A stretch of 11,982 bases of DNA, taken from positions 1 to 11,982 of the forward strand of contig JAEWPN010000165.1 of assembly GCA_023399455.1 (NCBI GenBank). Direction: 5' to 3'. Positions 1 to 7,277 of the stretch are shown one piece after another (the stretch's first letter is position 1; each line of letters starts with the position of its first letter). Origin of the DNA: Bacillota bacterium. Its GTDB lineage: Bacteria > Bacillota > Clostridia > Lachnospirales > Lachnospiraceae. The translations under genes and the position numbers were made by a program. The notes under the pieces were generated by a model. That model was not told where the DNA came from. It saw only the letters and a program-made list of their open reading frames with translations, and searched no databases.

Positions 1-40
1 CTATTTTTACAAACTAAAAGGGGAAAAAGACAAATTTAAT

Positions 41-60
41 TATGAACAAGTATGTTCATA
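41..60. promoter_or_regulatory. Inverted repeat upstream of the sigma factor gene
   Basis: TATGAAC (41-47) and GTTCATA (54-60) are perfect 7-bp inverted arms around a 6-nt centre. The element lies about 70 bp before the sigma factor start and could be an operator. The sequence shows only the symmetry; a regulatory role is inferred. A 7-codon reading frame starting at 42 runs through it but has no well-spaced ribosome binding site. Confidence 0.35.
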
Positions 61-76
61 GATAAACGACAATTAA

Positions 77-99
77 TCAGTAACATTACTGACTATTAT
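77..99 (+). promoter_or_regulatory. Inverted repeat abutting a possible -10 box
   Basis: TCAGTAA (77-83) and TTACTGA (86-92) are perfect 7-bp arms separated by CA. One base downstream is TATTAT (94-99), one mismatch from the consensus -10, but I see no convincing -35 at normal spacing. A weak -10 without a -35 would fit a promoter that needs an activator or a special sigma factor, including self-activation by the encoded protein. This is inference from position only. Confidence 0.3.
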
Positions 100-106
100 T
101 CTTTTA

Positions 107-121
107 CCCCTTAAAAGGGGG
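107..121 (+). promoter_or_regulatory. Ribosome binding site inside a small hairpin
   Basis: The Shine-Dalgarno run GGGGG (117-121) of the sigma factor gene lies 6 nt before its ATG at 128. Most of it is the right arm of the palindrome CCCCTT-AA-AAGGGG (107-120). As RNA this can form a 5-bp stem with a TAAA loop that would hide the ribosome binding site, so translation may be dampened. Confidence 0.45.
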
Positions 122-127
122 AATCAG

Positions 128-661
128 ATGGAAAAGACACTTATTGAATTAATTGGAGAATATAAAAAAGGGGATGAAAATAATTTTTTGATAATTACCA
201 AACGATTTGAACCGGTCATTTTCAAGTATGCAAGGATGCTTTATAAGGATGAAAAAGAGGATACTATATCCGAATTGAATTTATCTTTATTGGAAGCGGT
301 ACATAAAATTGAATATTACAGTAATGAAGGCCAATGCTTTACTTTTTTAAACAGAGCCCTGAGAAACAGATATTTGGAATTATACAGAAACAGCAGAAAA
401 AGATGTGATAATGAGTTGCCGCTGGACAGTAACTATGACTATTGCTGCATCTTTTACGAGTATGAGAATGTCGAATTAAGATCGGACTTAAGAAAACATC
501 TGTCACACTATAATGATAAGCAGAAAAAAATCCTGTTTTCAATTTTTATCGAAGGTAAGAGCAGTGCGAAAGTTGCATCTGAATATAAGGTCTCCAGGCA
601 ATACACTACCCGGATAAAAAATCAGCTCTGTGATGAAATAAAAAATGAATATATTGCATGA
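128..661 (+). CDS. Small alternative sigma factor (TcdR/UviA-like architecture)
   Basis: This 177-residue protein has the size and layout of small clostridial sigma-70-type factors. A region-2-like helical segment (about residues 20-85, including a stretch near 45-60 rich in Glu and Leu) is followed by a charged linker. A C-terminal region-4-like helix-turn-helix lies at about 128-172, where KSSAKVASEYKVSR is the recognisable turn. There is no anti-sigma partner nearby. The start at 128 follows a strong ribosome binding site. The gene is A+T-rich compared with the sugar-use genes to the right. The next gene, 41 bp downstream, encodes a holin, as in uviA-uviB and tcdR-tcdE, where the sigma factor drives toxin or bacteriocin genes and the holin helps release the product. 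The family call is from architecture and context; it could also be a phage-type late regulator. Its target genes are not visible in this window. Confidence 0.7.
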   Translation: MEKTLIELIGEYKKGDENNFLIITKRFEPVIFKYARMLYKDEKEDTISELNLSLLEAVHKIEYYSNEGQCFTFLNRALRNRYLELYRNSRKRCDNELPLDSNYDYCCIFYEYENVELRSDLRKHLSHYNDKQKKILFSIFIEGKSSAKVASEYKVSRQYTTRIKNQLCDEIKNEYIA

Positions 662-702
662 TTCTGTTTCAGGTGTCCGCAAAGAAAGGGGTGATTATCC
701 AA

Positions 703-1173
703 ATGAAAACAAACTTTAATTTCGAAAAAAGCGTTGTCGCTGCAATCGGCGCATGGATCAGCAATACGATGGAACTGCTTATCCCGACGCTAATGCTATT
801 AACTGTTTTGATGGTAATTGATTATATTTCCGGAATGCTCGCCTCCAAAAAAGAAGCGATTGAATATCCGGACAAGCCTCAATACAGGTGGAGCAGCAAA
901 AAAAGTCTCATTGGAATTTACAAGAAAATCGGCTACATTTTAACAATTTTAGTCTCTGTAAGCACAGATTATTTAATCCATAAATTTGCCGTCGAACTGG
1001 GGCTAAGATTTGACAGCAAGACCTTATTCGGCTTACTGGTCTCCGTATGGTTCATCATCAATGAACTTCTGTCTATTCTTGAAAATGCTAATCGTATGGG
1101 AGTCGTCTTACCGGGTTTTTTAGTCAAGATATTAATATCTATGAAAAACAATGTAGATGATAAAGTGGAATGA
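703..1173 (+). CDS. Phage holin family protein (toxin secretion/lysis holin type)
   Basis: This 156-residue membrane protein should form or help form pores in the cell membrane for release of proteins. Three hydrophobic segments are visible at about residues 24-48, 72-95 and 107-128. Family-typical motifs are DYISG after the first segment (40-44), a basic loop with SSKKSLIGIYKK (64-75) and NELLSILENANRMG (120-133). I start at 703, where AGGGGTG (687-693) lies 9 nt upstream. The longer reading frame from 658 overlaps the sigma factor stop and would add 15 atypical residues without a good ribosome binding site. It is probably cotranscribed with the sigma factor and ends just before a strong terminator. 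Unlike a normal phage lysis cassette, no endolysin or amidase follows. The family resembles TcdE of Clostridioides difficile; the actual cargo is unknown. Confidence 0.85.
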   Translation: MKTNFNFEKSVVAAIGAWISNTMELLIPTLMLLTVLMVIDYISGMLASKKEAIEYPDKPQYRWSSKKSLIGIYKKIGYILTILVSVSTDYLIHKFAVELGLRFDSKTLFGLLVSVWFIINELLSILENANRMGVVLPGFLVKILISMKNNVDDKVE

Positions 1174-1180
1174 ATATAAT

Positions 1181-1231
1181 AAAAAATGGAGATATCTTAT
1201 GGCTTTACGCTGTAAAATTATCTCCGTTTTT
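1181..1231. terminator. Bidirectional Rho-independent terminator
   Basis: GGAGATA (1188-1194) pairs with TATCTCC (1219-1225), and an inner stem TTTAC/GTAAA (1204-1208, 1212-1216) continues the hairpin. Five Ts follow on the plus strand (1227-1231). Six As at 1181-1186 give six Ts on the minus strand. It lies between convergent genes, so it can end both the sigma-holin operon and the sugar operon. Confidence 0.85.
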
Positions 1232-1249
1232 ATTCCCTTTAAATTTCTC

Positions 1250-2062
1250 CTAGCGGTAAAGTCCTTTCATAAAAGCGATGTCCCGCCCTGCTGTCTCAGG
1301 GTCCATCTCCTCCCGCAGCACCGGAATATCGGGATGTCCCTTCAGCCACTCTTTAAGCACTCCAAAGTCCATAACACCTTCTCCAAGCAGCTTCGGACAA
1401 TATTCTCCGTTTTCCCCAACCGTAAAATCCTTCAAATGTATCGTCTCTATATAAGGCCCAAGCTCCTTGAAGCAGCGTCTCCAATATGCCTCCTGCAAGA
1501 CCTCACCAGGCCTCTCCAGCACGTTCACCGGATCGAAGATTATCTTTACATGATCACTTTTCAGATCTCTTATGACCTCTGCAGCCGTATCTGCACTGTC
1601 CAGAGGATGCCATGCCACGGGCTCGATTCCCATCCACGTATTCAGCCGCTCTGCCTCCTCGGTCAGCCGTTTCAAACTGTCCATCATAAAAGGAAACCAT
1701 CTCTGCTTTTCCAGCTTCGTCAGATGAGAATATGCCGTCTCGGAGCCGGTAAGCCTTGCGCCTATGCTTTTGGAAAAGCCCAGACATCTCCTGAAAGTTC
1801 TCACCGCCGCCTCTCTTACCGAGACGTCCGGATTTCCCAGATCCATATAGCAGCCTAACACCGCGATCTCGATTCCCCGTTTGCCGAACTCCTCAGCAAT
1901 CTCATACAGCTCTTTTTCCGCAATATACTCATAGGACTGTATGGAAGAAAAAGCCTTCGGAAGCGCAAGCTGCACAGACTGATATCCCTCACGCTCCAGA
2001 ACCTCTGCCATCTGCGCAATTTCTCGCCTTCCATAATCATGTGTTCTGACGCCTATCTTCAT
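1250..2062 (-). CDS. Sugar phosphate isomerase/epimerase-like TIM-barrel protein
   Basis: This 270-residue protein matches the xylose-isomerase-like / AP-endonuclease-2 TIM-barrel superfamily in length and motifs. Candidate metal ligands sit at the expected barrel strand ends: E147 in MGIEPVAWH, D177 in IIFDPVN, H209 in ETIHLKD and E251/E252 in VLREEMDP. There is no signal peptide, so it should be cytoplasmic. It is the last gene of the minus-strand operon, 39 bp after the phosphorylase stop, with a ribosome binding site of the AAAGG type just before the start. Members isomerise or epimerise free or phosphorylated sugars, and substrate cannot be read from sequence. Context suggests it handles a sugar released by the upstream GH105 or GH112 enzymes, such as rhamnose, a galactose derivative or the rearranged unsaturated uronic acid. 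That role is inference; the fold assignment is fairly secure. Confidence 0.8.
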   Translation of the reverse strand: MKIGVRTHDYGRREIAQMAEVLEREGYQSVQLALPKAFSSIQSYEYIAEKELYEIAEEFGKRGIEIAVLGCYMDLGNPDVSVREAAVRTFRRCLGFSKSIGARLTGSETAYSHLTKLEKQRWFPFMMDSLKRLTEEAERLNTWMGIEPVAWHPLDSADTAAEVIRDLKSDHVKIIFDPVNVLERPGEVLQEAYWRRCFKELGPYIETIHLKDFTVGENGEYCPKLLGEGVMDFGVLKEWLKGHPDIPVLREEMDPETAGRDIAFMKGLYR

Positions 2063-2101
2063 ACTTTTACCTTTTCTCTCATCTTCAAAAAATCGAGTCC
2101 G

Positions 2102-4267
2102 TTACAGTGTCACAAACCGGGTCTCGTAAGACTCCAATACAACTTTTTTCACCCCTTCTTCCGTCTCCACAGCTGCCTCCTGTTCCTCCCCGCTGTTATT
2201 AATAATTACCAACTGCCTGCTCTCCGGGTAATAGGCGCATTCCGTATATGGGTTATCCGTCATATATTTCCCGGTAATTCCTTCCCCTCCGGCGTAGCGG
2301 ATGAGCTGATAAAGCATACGGGTATTAATCGAATTTACCTCGAAGCCTGCCATATAGATTCCCTTTCCTCTGCCGCATTCGTGCAGAGTCAAAAGGGGCT
2401 TATCCCCGTCGGCCAGAAGAACCTTGGTCATCCCGTCCGTCAGGTAAAGATTCTCTTTAGGTCTTATGCACACGCCTTCGGGCAGTATTCCTTCTCCGTC
2501 GCTATGAAAGGCCCATCTGCCATGGCATACCCGTTCGCCGGTATCCTTATCCACGCCCAGCACATGAGCCATCCGGAAAAAGGTATCATAGCCCTCCACC
2601 GCAGAAGGCTCGTTTACACCGAGATAAGTACCTCCTTCGTACACCCATTTTGTCAGAAGGCTCACTATCTCCTCATCTCTCCATGCTTCTGCTCCGCTCC
2701 ATGCGCTGCCGGCATAACCTGCGTTTATAACTACGTCGACATCGTTAAGCGCCCCGTTTTTTACATCCTCAAAAGAAATGAATGATACCTCTATAGGCAA
2801 TCCGGATAAAGCCTCATTGATATGTATCAAATCGTGCATAGAGGTTTCATGAAAATGCCCGGACAGCGTCCATGAGCGGTATCTCCCCCATGTGTGCAAT
2901 ACCGCGGCTTTCGTTCCTATAACATACGGCTTCCCTGAACGGTGAATTCTCTTGATAAGACGGAATTCTTCCGCTGTCTTTTCTATATAATCTGAAAAGT
3001 CAGGATAGTTCTCCACTAAATGAAGGTAACCTCCCAAACCTATTCTCTCCACCGGCTCCCGCAGCAAGGCTCTGCGTACGTTATTCCAGAACCGTTTCGC
3101 CTCCAAAGCGGGCGTTCCTCTATCCATAAAGGTCGGGGCTCCGCCCAAGCCCACGGGAAAAAGATAAGGATGAAGCCTCAGCTCATGAACCGGCACCTCC
3201 ACGCCCGCACAAAGCCTTGCTTCGAACCCGGAGAATACGCATTTGATCAGGCCGTCGAAGCCAAATTCCTGGAACCTTCCATTATAAGGCTCGATGCCTA
3301 CCCAGCTATCATCGTAGAAAACATACGCCTGTTTTCCGTAGCTGTGTACAATATCGATAAGCTTTTTACCAAAACTGATGACAAAGTCGTTGATGAAATC
3401 CATCCAGTCTCTTTTACGGGAATCTGGGGGCATATGCGTAACGTGCAGTCTGCCCTTGTTGATAAAATCCTCTGCCGTCATGGAATACCCGTATTTTTCG
3501 GCAAAGGCATCCAAAGCCGGCACGCTTACAGTATAATCATAGGAACCCCAATCGCTGAATAAATTCCGGTTTCTTTCGCTGCTTCCCCATATCCATGCGA
3601 AATTGTAGAACATGGATGTAAATCGTACCACCGTCGTATCAGGATGAGCCTCGCACCAGTCCTTCATCCATGAAAGTATATATTCCTGCGTTTCCGGATA
3701 GCGAGGCTCTATGGGCATCAAGTGCTCCTTGTCCCAATGGTTCGTGGTATGGTTATACATGGAAATCTCTTCCCATACCCGGTATACCATAAAGTTGACC
3801 GTATATTTATGCCAGGGAATGGCTGTTATAATTATGACACTTTCGTCATCTTTATTATATATCCAGTCCTTCTTATCCAATAGCACATTAGTGGTCCTGT
3901 CATAAACCTGCCAATACTTAAAAGAATCTTCACTGTCATTGACACGAAACTGCTCTTTGAAAAAGCTGTCCAGAAGTCCGATAGACATTCCGGCGGTACA
4001 CATTTCTTCTCCCCCGGCCACCGCCGGAGGCGTACACAAAAATGTCTGCTGCAGCTTATTTATATTTTTCTTCGCCCATTCATTATGATCTCTGATGATA
4101 CATATTGTGGAATAGATATCGTAACCCGCCTTCAAAATCTTCTCCGACAGCACGGTTCCGTCACTGTCCCTGATAACGTCCGCTCCCCATTTTTTCGCCA
4201 TTTTCAATGTCAATTCTTCATATCCCGCTTCACCGGGAAGGGTAAATCCGCCTTTTTGTGCCTCCAT
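2102..4267 (-). CDS. gnpA: GH112 beta-galactosyl phosphorylase (galactosyl-N-acetylhexosamine or galactosyl-rhamnose)
   Basis: This is a full-length GH112 phosphorylase of 721 residues from the chosen start. The family cleaves beta-galactosides with phosphate, giving alpha-galactose 1-phosphate plus HexNAc (lacto-N-biose/galacto-N-biose) or L-rhamnose. Seen here, counting from the upstream ATG at 4276: the family N-terminus FTLPGEAGYEELTL (11-24), WGADVIRDSDGT (30-41), the MYNH motif (173-176) and YDDSWVGIEPY (321-331). The second Asp of the last motif aligns, from memory, with the proposed general acid D313 of the Bifidobacterium enzyme. The C-terminal half follows the usual order to the end. 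No signal peptide is present. I prefer the ATG at 4265-4267 because the ribosome binding site AGAGGG ends at 4277, 9 nt away; the ATG at 4276 touches it directly. It lies 48 bp after GH105. The symbol gnpA is the usual family name and should change if the substrate is galactosyl-rhamnose. Confidence 0.9.
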   Translation of the reverse strand: MEAQKGGFTLPGEAGYEELTLKMAKKWGADVIRDSDGTVLSEKILKAGYDIYSTICIIRDHNEWAKKNINKLQQTFLCTPPAVAGGEEMCTAGMSIGLLDSFFKEQFRVNDSEDSFKYWQVYDRTTNVLLDKKDWIYNKDDESVIIITAIPWHKYTVNFMVYRVWEEISMYNHTTNHWDKEHLMPIEPRYPETQEYILSWMKDWCEAHPDTTVVRFTSMFYNFAWIWGSSERNRNLFSDWGSYDYTVSVPALDAFAEKYGYSMTAEDFINKGRLHVTHMPPDSRKRDWMDFINDFVISFGKKLIDIVHSYGKQAYVFYDDSWVGIEPYNGRFQEFGFDGLIKCVFSGFEARLCAGVEVPVHELRLHPYLFPVGLGGAPTFMDRGTPALEAKRFWNNVRRALLREPVERIGLGGYLHLVENYPDFSDYIEKTAEEFRLIKRIHRSGKPYVIGTKAAVLHTWGRYRSWTLSGHFHETSMHDLIHINEALSGLPIEVSFISFEDVKNGALNDVDVVINAGYAGSAWSGAEAWRDEEIVSLLTKWVYEGGTYLGVNEPSAVEGYDTFFRMAHVLGVDKDTGERVCHGRWAFHSDGEGILPEGVCIRPKENLYLTDGMTKVLLADGDKPLLTLHECGRGKGIYMAGFEVNSINTRMLYQLIRYAGGEGITGKYMTDNPYTECAYYPESRQLVIINNSGEEQEAAVETEEGVKKVVLESYETRFVTL

Positions 4268-4315
4268 GCCTGTCATCCCTCTTTCTTTCTGCCTTTATTC
4301 TTCTGTCGGCACCTT

Positions 4316-5368
4316 TTATAATGCACCGTCCTTTTCGATCTCACCGGATACTAACAGTGCAGAGAAAAATGCCAGTGCCAGCCCTTGTCCCCAGCCTTGT
4401 ATCCAGCTTCTCGAGATTCCTCTGTAGCCCTCTGCATCCTTCATCACTGCCGTGCCTCCTGATACGTTAAGCACTCTGCCTTCTTCGCTGACATTTAAAA
4501 GCAGCCCTTCTATTGCTTTGCTGATGTATTTGGAGTAGAGGGGATTGCCGCTTTCCAGCAGAGCCGCTGCAATTCCGGCAGAGGCGGATATTTCTTCATA
4601 AGACTCCTCATCGTCCAGCACTGTCCTCCAAAGCCCATTCTTCGTCTGCACCGTTTTTAGCGCCGATAGCTGTTCGTTCAGAGAGCCCGCTACGTCCAGA
4701 TATTTAGGATACAGATAACATTCCGGCAGCTGCCCCGATACCTGTGACATCGTATAGGCAGCCCATGCGTTTGCCCGGCCCCAATAAATACCTGACATAT
4801 GGTCCCCTGAGATGTTATTATAGCCATGATAATAAAAACTGGTTTTGGGGTCCTGAAGATACTTGATATGCCAGTACCATTGGTTCAGCGCATCCTCGAT
4901 CAGCGTTTCGTCTTTGTCCATCACACCTACCCTGAGGAGAAAGAAAGCTGCCATAAACAGAGTGTCCGCCCATGCCTGCTCCGGGAAATCGTTGCCCGCT
5001 GATACCGTATGCTGGAGCACATTATCCCCGAATCTGAGAGCAGAATTTCTTAAATATTCTACCTTGCTGTCAATGATCTTGCGGTATTTCTCTTCTCTGG
5101 AAGCCTGATACAGCGTAATCAGGCAGTGACCCATGGCGCAGGTGTTCACCGTCCAGACTTTAGGAAGTCCGAGATCGATCAGTTCGTCCACTCTGTCCTT
5201 TAACAGCGATAAATATTCTTCTTTCTTAGTCTTCTTATAAGCTTCACTTATACCGTAGTAAGCCACTCCGCAAGGCCAATCCCATGTGAGGTCCATATTC
5301 ATCGTTCTTCTGACAATACTGTCAATTACCGTCTCGATTCTTTCTTTATCATACACGAGCTTTAACAT
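4316..5368 (-). CDS. GH105/GH88 unsaturated uronyl hydrolase (YteR-like)
   Basis: This 350-residue alpha/alpha-barrel enzyme hydrates the double bond of 4,5-unsaturated uronic acids left by polysaccharide lyases, releasing the uronic acid and, in YteR, rhamnose. Family motifs are visible in order: TWDWPCGVAYYG (28-39), QAWADTLFMA (131-140), whose D135 matches the catalytic Asp of YteR, YHGY (180-183), IYWGRANAW (194-202), NGLWRT (244-249), EISASAG (259-265) and WIQGWGQGL (322-330). There is no signal peptide, so it acts on imported oligosaccharides in the cytoplasm. Length is normal for GH105. The start at 5368 has AGAGG a few bases upstream. It heads the enzyme part of the operon, behind the binding-protein gene and a hairpin region. 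YteR-type members favour unsaturated galacturonyl-rhamnose. Relatives act on glucuronyl, alginate or glycosaminoglycan products, so the exact substrate is open. Confidence 0.87.
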   Translation of the reverse strand: MLKLVYDKERIETVIDSIVRRTMNMDLTWDWPCGVAYYGISEAYKKTKKEEYLSLLKDRVDELIDLGLPKVWTVNTCAMGHCLITLYQASREEKYRKIIDSKVEYLRNSALRFGDNVLQHTVSAGNDFPEQAWADTLFMAAFFLLRVGVMDKDETLIEDALNQWYWHIKYLQDPKTSFYYHGYNNISGDHMSGIYWGRANAWAAYTMSQVSGQLPECYLYPKYLDVAGSLNEQLSALKTVQTKNGLWRTVLDDEESYEEISASAGIAAALLESGNPLYSKYISKAIEGLLLNVSEEGRVLNVSGGTAVMKDAEGYRGISRSWIQGWGQGLALAFFSALLVSGEIEKDGAL

Positions 5369-5396
5369 CTTTCTACCTCTCTTCCCTCTATTCTTA

Positions 5397-5434
5397 ACGA
5401 GTATAATACACTCGCACGAGTATAGTACACTCGT
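5397..5434. repeat. Two tandem 19-bp imperfect palindromes
   Basis: ACGAGTATAATACACTCGC (5397-5415) is followed directly by ACGAGTATAGTACACTCGT (5416-5434), 17 of 19 bases identical. Each is itself an inverted repeat of 8-bp arms around a 3-nt centre with one or two mismatches. Read as minus-strand RNA, the inner mismatch becomes a G-U wobble, so both could fold as short hairpins. They lie between the binding-protein gene and GH105. They may be a double operator, a weak internal promoter (TATACT occurs on the minus strand) or RNA-stabilising stems. Confidence 0.55.
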
Positions 5435-5440
5435 ATGAAA

Positions 5441-5468
5441 GCCCCCAAATAGTGGTTTATTTGGGGGC
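5441..5468 (-). terminator. GC-rich hairpin after the binding-protein gene; partial terminator
   Basis: GCCCCCAAAT (5441-5450) and ATTTGGGGGC (5459-5468) form a perfect 10-bp stem with an 8-nt loop, starting 28 bp after the binding-protein stop. On the minus strand it is followed by only CTTTCAT-like sequence, a poor T tract. It should therefore attenuate or protect the upstream message rather than stop all transcription, letting some read through into GH105. Confidence 0.65.
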
Positions 5469-5496
5469 CGTATAAAAATGGCTTATCAAGACGTTT

Positions 5497-7188
5497 TTAT
5501 TTCGTGGAACCCTCGTCGTATAATGCCTGCTTCTCATCGAGGATATCCTGATAGCCCGCATCCAGATAGGTCTGGCAAGCCTCCTGGTAAATCGCATCGA
5601 AATCTGCTTCTGAACATGTTGCACAATCCACATACAGCTCTTGCCAAAGCTTCTTCAAATCTTCTGCATTTTCCGCAGAAGCTTCGATGGTCTTCGTATA
5701 AGCCGTATTGATTAAGCCGTACTGGGCATAAGTATCGAAGTAATTCTTGGAATCCGCGATCAGATATTCATAGCCTGCCGGAGCCAGATCTCTGAGACGC
5801 GACTGATAAGTAAGCTCATCGTCATCGTATACAGCAGCTTCTACGACAAGACACCAGTAATCCTTGTTATTATTATCGGAGCGTTTCCATTCTCCCGTAT
5901 AGCCGTCAACCGGAATAGCCAATCCATTATCATCCAGCGTATAGGATTCTCCCTCTACACCGTTCTGAAGTTTAAACAGATTATCGGACTGGCTCATCCA
6001 TTCGAGGAACATCCAGACTGCTTCTCTTTGTTCATCCGTACAATCGGAGTTGATTCCCATAATCATACCGTAAGGCGGATACTCATAATAATATGAGTTG
6101 TTTCCTTCAGGAACTCCTGCCCATGTATTCATTACGGAAACCTTTGCGTCAGCATCGTTTGCCAGCAGGCTGGAAATCGTATCCGTACCGCTGGTAATAT
6201 AGAAGGAATAGGTGCCTACTTTTCCTGAAACAAAGTCTGCTTTCCATTTTGCGTCGTCGTCTATCAGATAGAATTCAGGATTGGTCAGGCCGTTGTTATA
6301 TTGATAGTTCAAATTCTTCAAATAAGCTTCTGTTGCTGACCATGTAAGAGGTGCAACTGCCAGGTCGGAATAAAGCGCCAGCTCTTTCTCATCCACAGAA
6401 CTTCCAATAAAAGGATAGTAATAAGTGAAGTTATTGATCAGAAGTCTCTCTCCCAGAGTCCCAACCCCTGCATCCTTCCACTTCGCCGCTACCTCATTCA
6501 ATTCCTCCATGCTCTCAGGCATATCCGCATCTACCGCATCCAGCCAGTCCTGCCGGATCAAGGTTACCCAGTTATAATAATAGGTAGGCCTGTTCGCGAA
6601 GAAGAAGTAATTCTCTCCGTCCATCTCACCGTAGGTATCAATCGTATCCTTCATGTTTGCATAGTAGGTCGGAGCATAATATGCTATTTCGTCCAAATCC
6701 AGGGCTTGCATAGCTCCCTCGGAATAATAGTTTACAGCCTGAGGCATATCATAGTGCATAATGATGTCGGGCGCATTCCCGGCACTGAGCATCTGCATAT
6801 AGTCTGCAACCTCAGTAGAACGTCCTACCGCTACATACTCGACATTTACGTTATATTTATCTCCGAATTCCTTCTGAATCCACTGGGTATAGGTGTTGTC
6901 AGTCACGTTCCAACCTTCGAAAGCTCTGTCATATACGGGAATTTGAATGGTAACCGTCTCGGGAAAGCCGCCGGAATAATCCGTATAAGGCGAGGAACTG
7001 TCCTGCTCCTGTGCATCTGCACTGTCCGCAGCCTCAGTGCTCTCCGCACTTTTTGCGCTGTCCGCTGCAGTACTCTCTTCTGCCGGTGCTGCCGTTTCCT
7101 GACTGCTCCCGCAGCCCGTCAGCATGCCGATTGCCATAGTACCGGTCAGTGCCATAGCCACAAATTTCTGATAGAGTCTCCTCTTCAT
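5497..7188 (-). CDS. Extracellular sugar-binding lipoprotein of an ABC importer (LplA-like)
   Basis: This 563-residue protein binds the imported oligosaccharide on the outer face of the membrane. It begins with a basic n-region and hydrophobic stretch ending in the lipobox LTGC (23-26), so C26 should be lipidated. A low-complexity Ala/Glu/Ser linker follows (about 28-66). The binding domain then carries family-1 motifs such as MLSAGNAPDIIM (133-144) and LIRQDWLDA (210-218). It is unusually rich in Tyr and Trp, including a Tyr cluster near 202-207, as expected for stacking on sugars. The length exceeds typical 400-450-residue binding proteins and fits the large LplA-type group paired with LplB/YtcP permeases. 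The ribosome binding site AAGGAGG (about 7195-7202) is near consensus, suggesting high expression. It sits 89 bp after the second permease. Ligand cannot be read from sequence. Confidence 0.92.
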   Translation of the reverse strand: MKRRLYQKFVAMALTGTMAIGMLTGCGSSQETAAPAEESTAADSAKSAESTEAADSADAQEQDSSSPYTDYSGGFPETVTIQIPVYDRAFEGWNVTDNTYTQWIQKEFGDKYNVNVEYVAVGRSTEVADYMQMLSAGNAPDIIMHYDMPQAVNYYSEGAMQALDLDEIAYYAPTYYANMKDTIDTYGEMDGENYFFFANRPTYYYNWVTLIRQDWLDAVDADMPESMEELNEVAAKWKDAGVGTLGERLLINNFTYYYPFIGSSVDEKELALYSDLAVAPLTWSATEAYLKNLNYQYNNGLTNPEFYLIDDDAKWKADFVSGKVGTYSFYITSGTDTISSLLANDADAKVSVMNTWAGVPEGNNSYYYEYPPYGMIMGINSDCTDEQREAVWMFLEWMSQSDNLFKLQNGVEGESYTLDDNGLAIPVDGYTGEWKRSDNNNKDYWCLVVEAAVYDDDELTYQSRLRDLAPAGYEYLIADSKNYFDTYAQYGLINTAYTKTIEASAENAEDLKKLWQELYVDCATCSEADFDAIYQEACQTYLDAGYQDILDEKQALYDEGSTK

Positions 7189-7277
7189 AACACATCCTCC
7201 TTAAAATCATTATAGTTTCTTGTTTATTTGCACCCCTCTTGGGTAAATGCCTCAGTCATTTCTTTTTGCCAGGGGAA

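Noticed and set aside
42..65. Seven-codon leader peptide frame before the sigma gene
   Set aside because: The nearest AAAAGGGG is about 18 nt upstream, too far, and the frame coincides with an inverted repeat; no attenuation structure follows.
658..702. Upstream start for the holin gene at 658
   Set aside because: The ATG at 703 has a well-spaced AGGGGTG site, and the extra 15 residues do not resemble a holin N-terminus.
1157..1858. A 233-codon plus-strand open frame opposite the isomerase-like gene
   Set aside because: It starts at the holin end, crosses the terminator and lies antisense to a well-conserved TIM-barrel gene; its Cys/His/Arg-rich composition is typical of a reverse-frame artefact.
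2039..2785. A 248-codon plus-strand open frame opposite the GH112 gene
   Set aside because: It is antisense to a conserved enzyme, has no plausible ribosome binding site and no recognisable motifs.
3020..3562. A 180-codon plus-strand open frame inside the GH112 region
   Set aside because: It is antisense to the conserved catalytic domain of GH112 and shows no domain.
5397..5434. CRISPR-like repeat array
   Set aside because: There are only two directly adjoining copies with no spacers.
7209..7214. Perfect TATAAT on the minus strand just before the binding-protein gene
   Set aside because: No -35 fits at normal spacing, and transcription would start at the ribosome binding site itself, leaving almost no leader.
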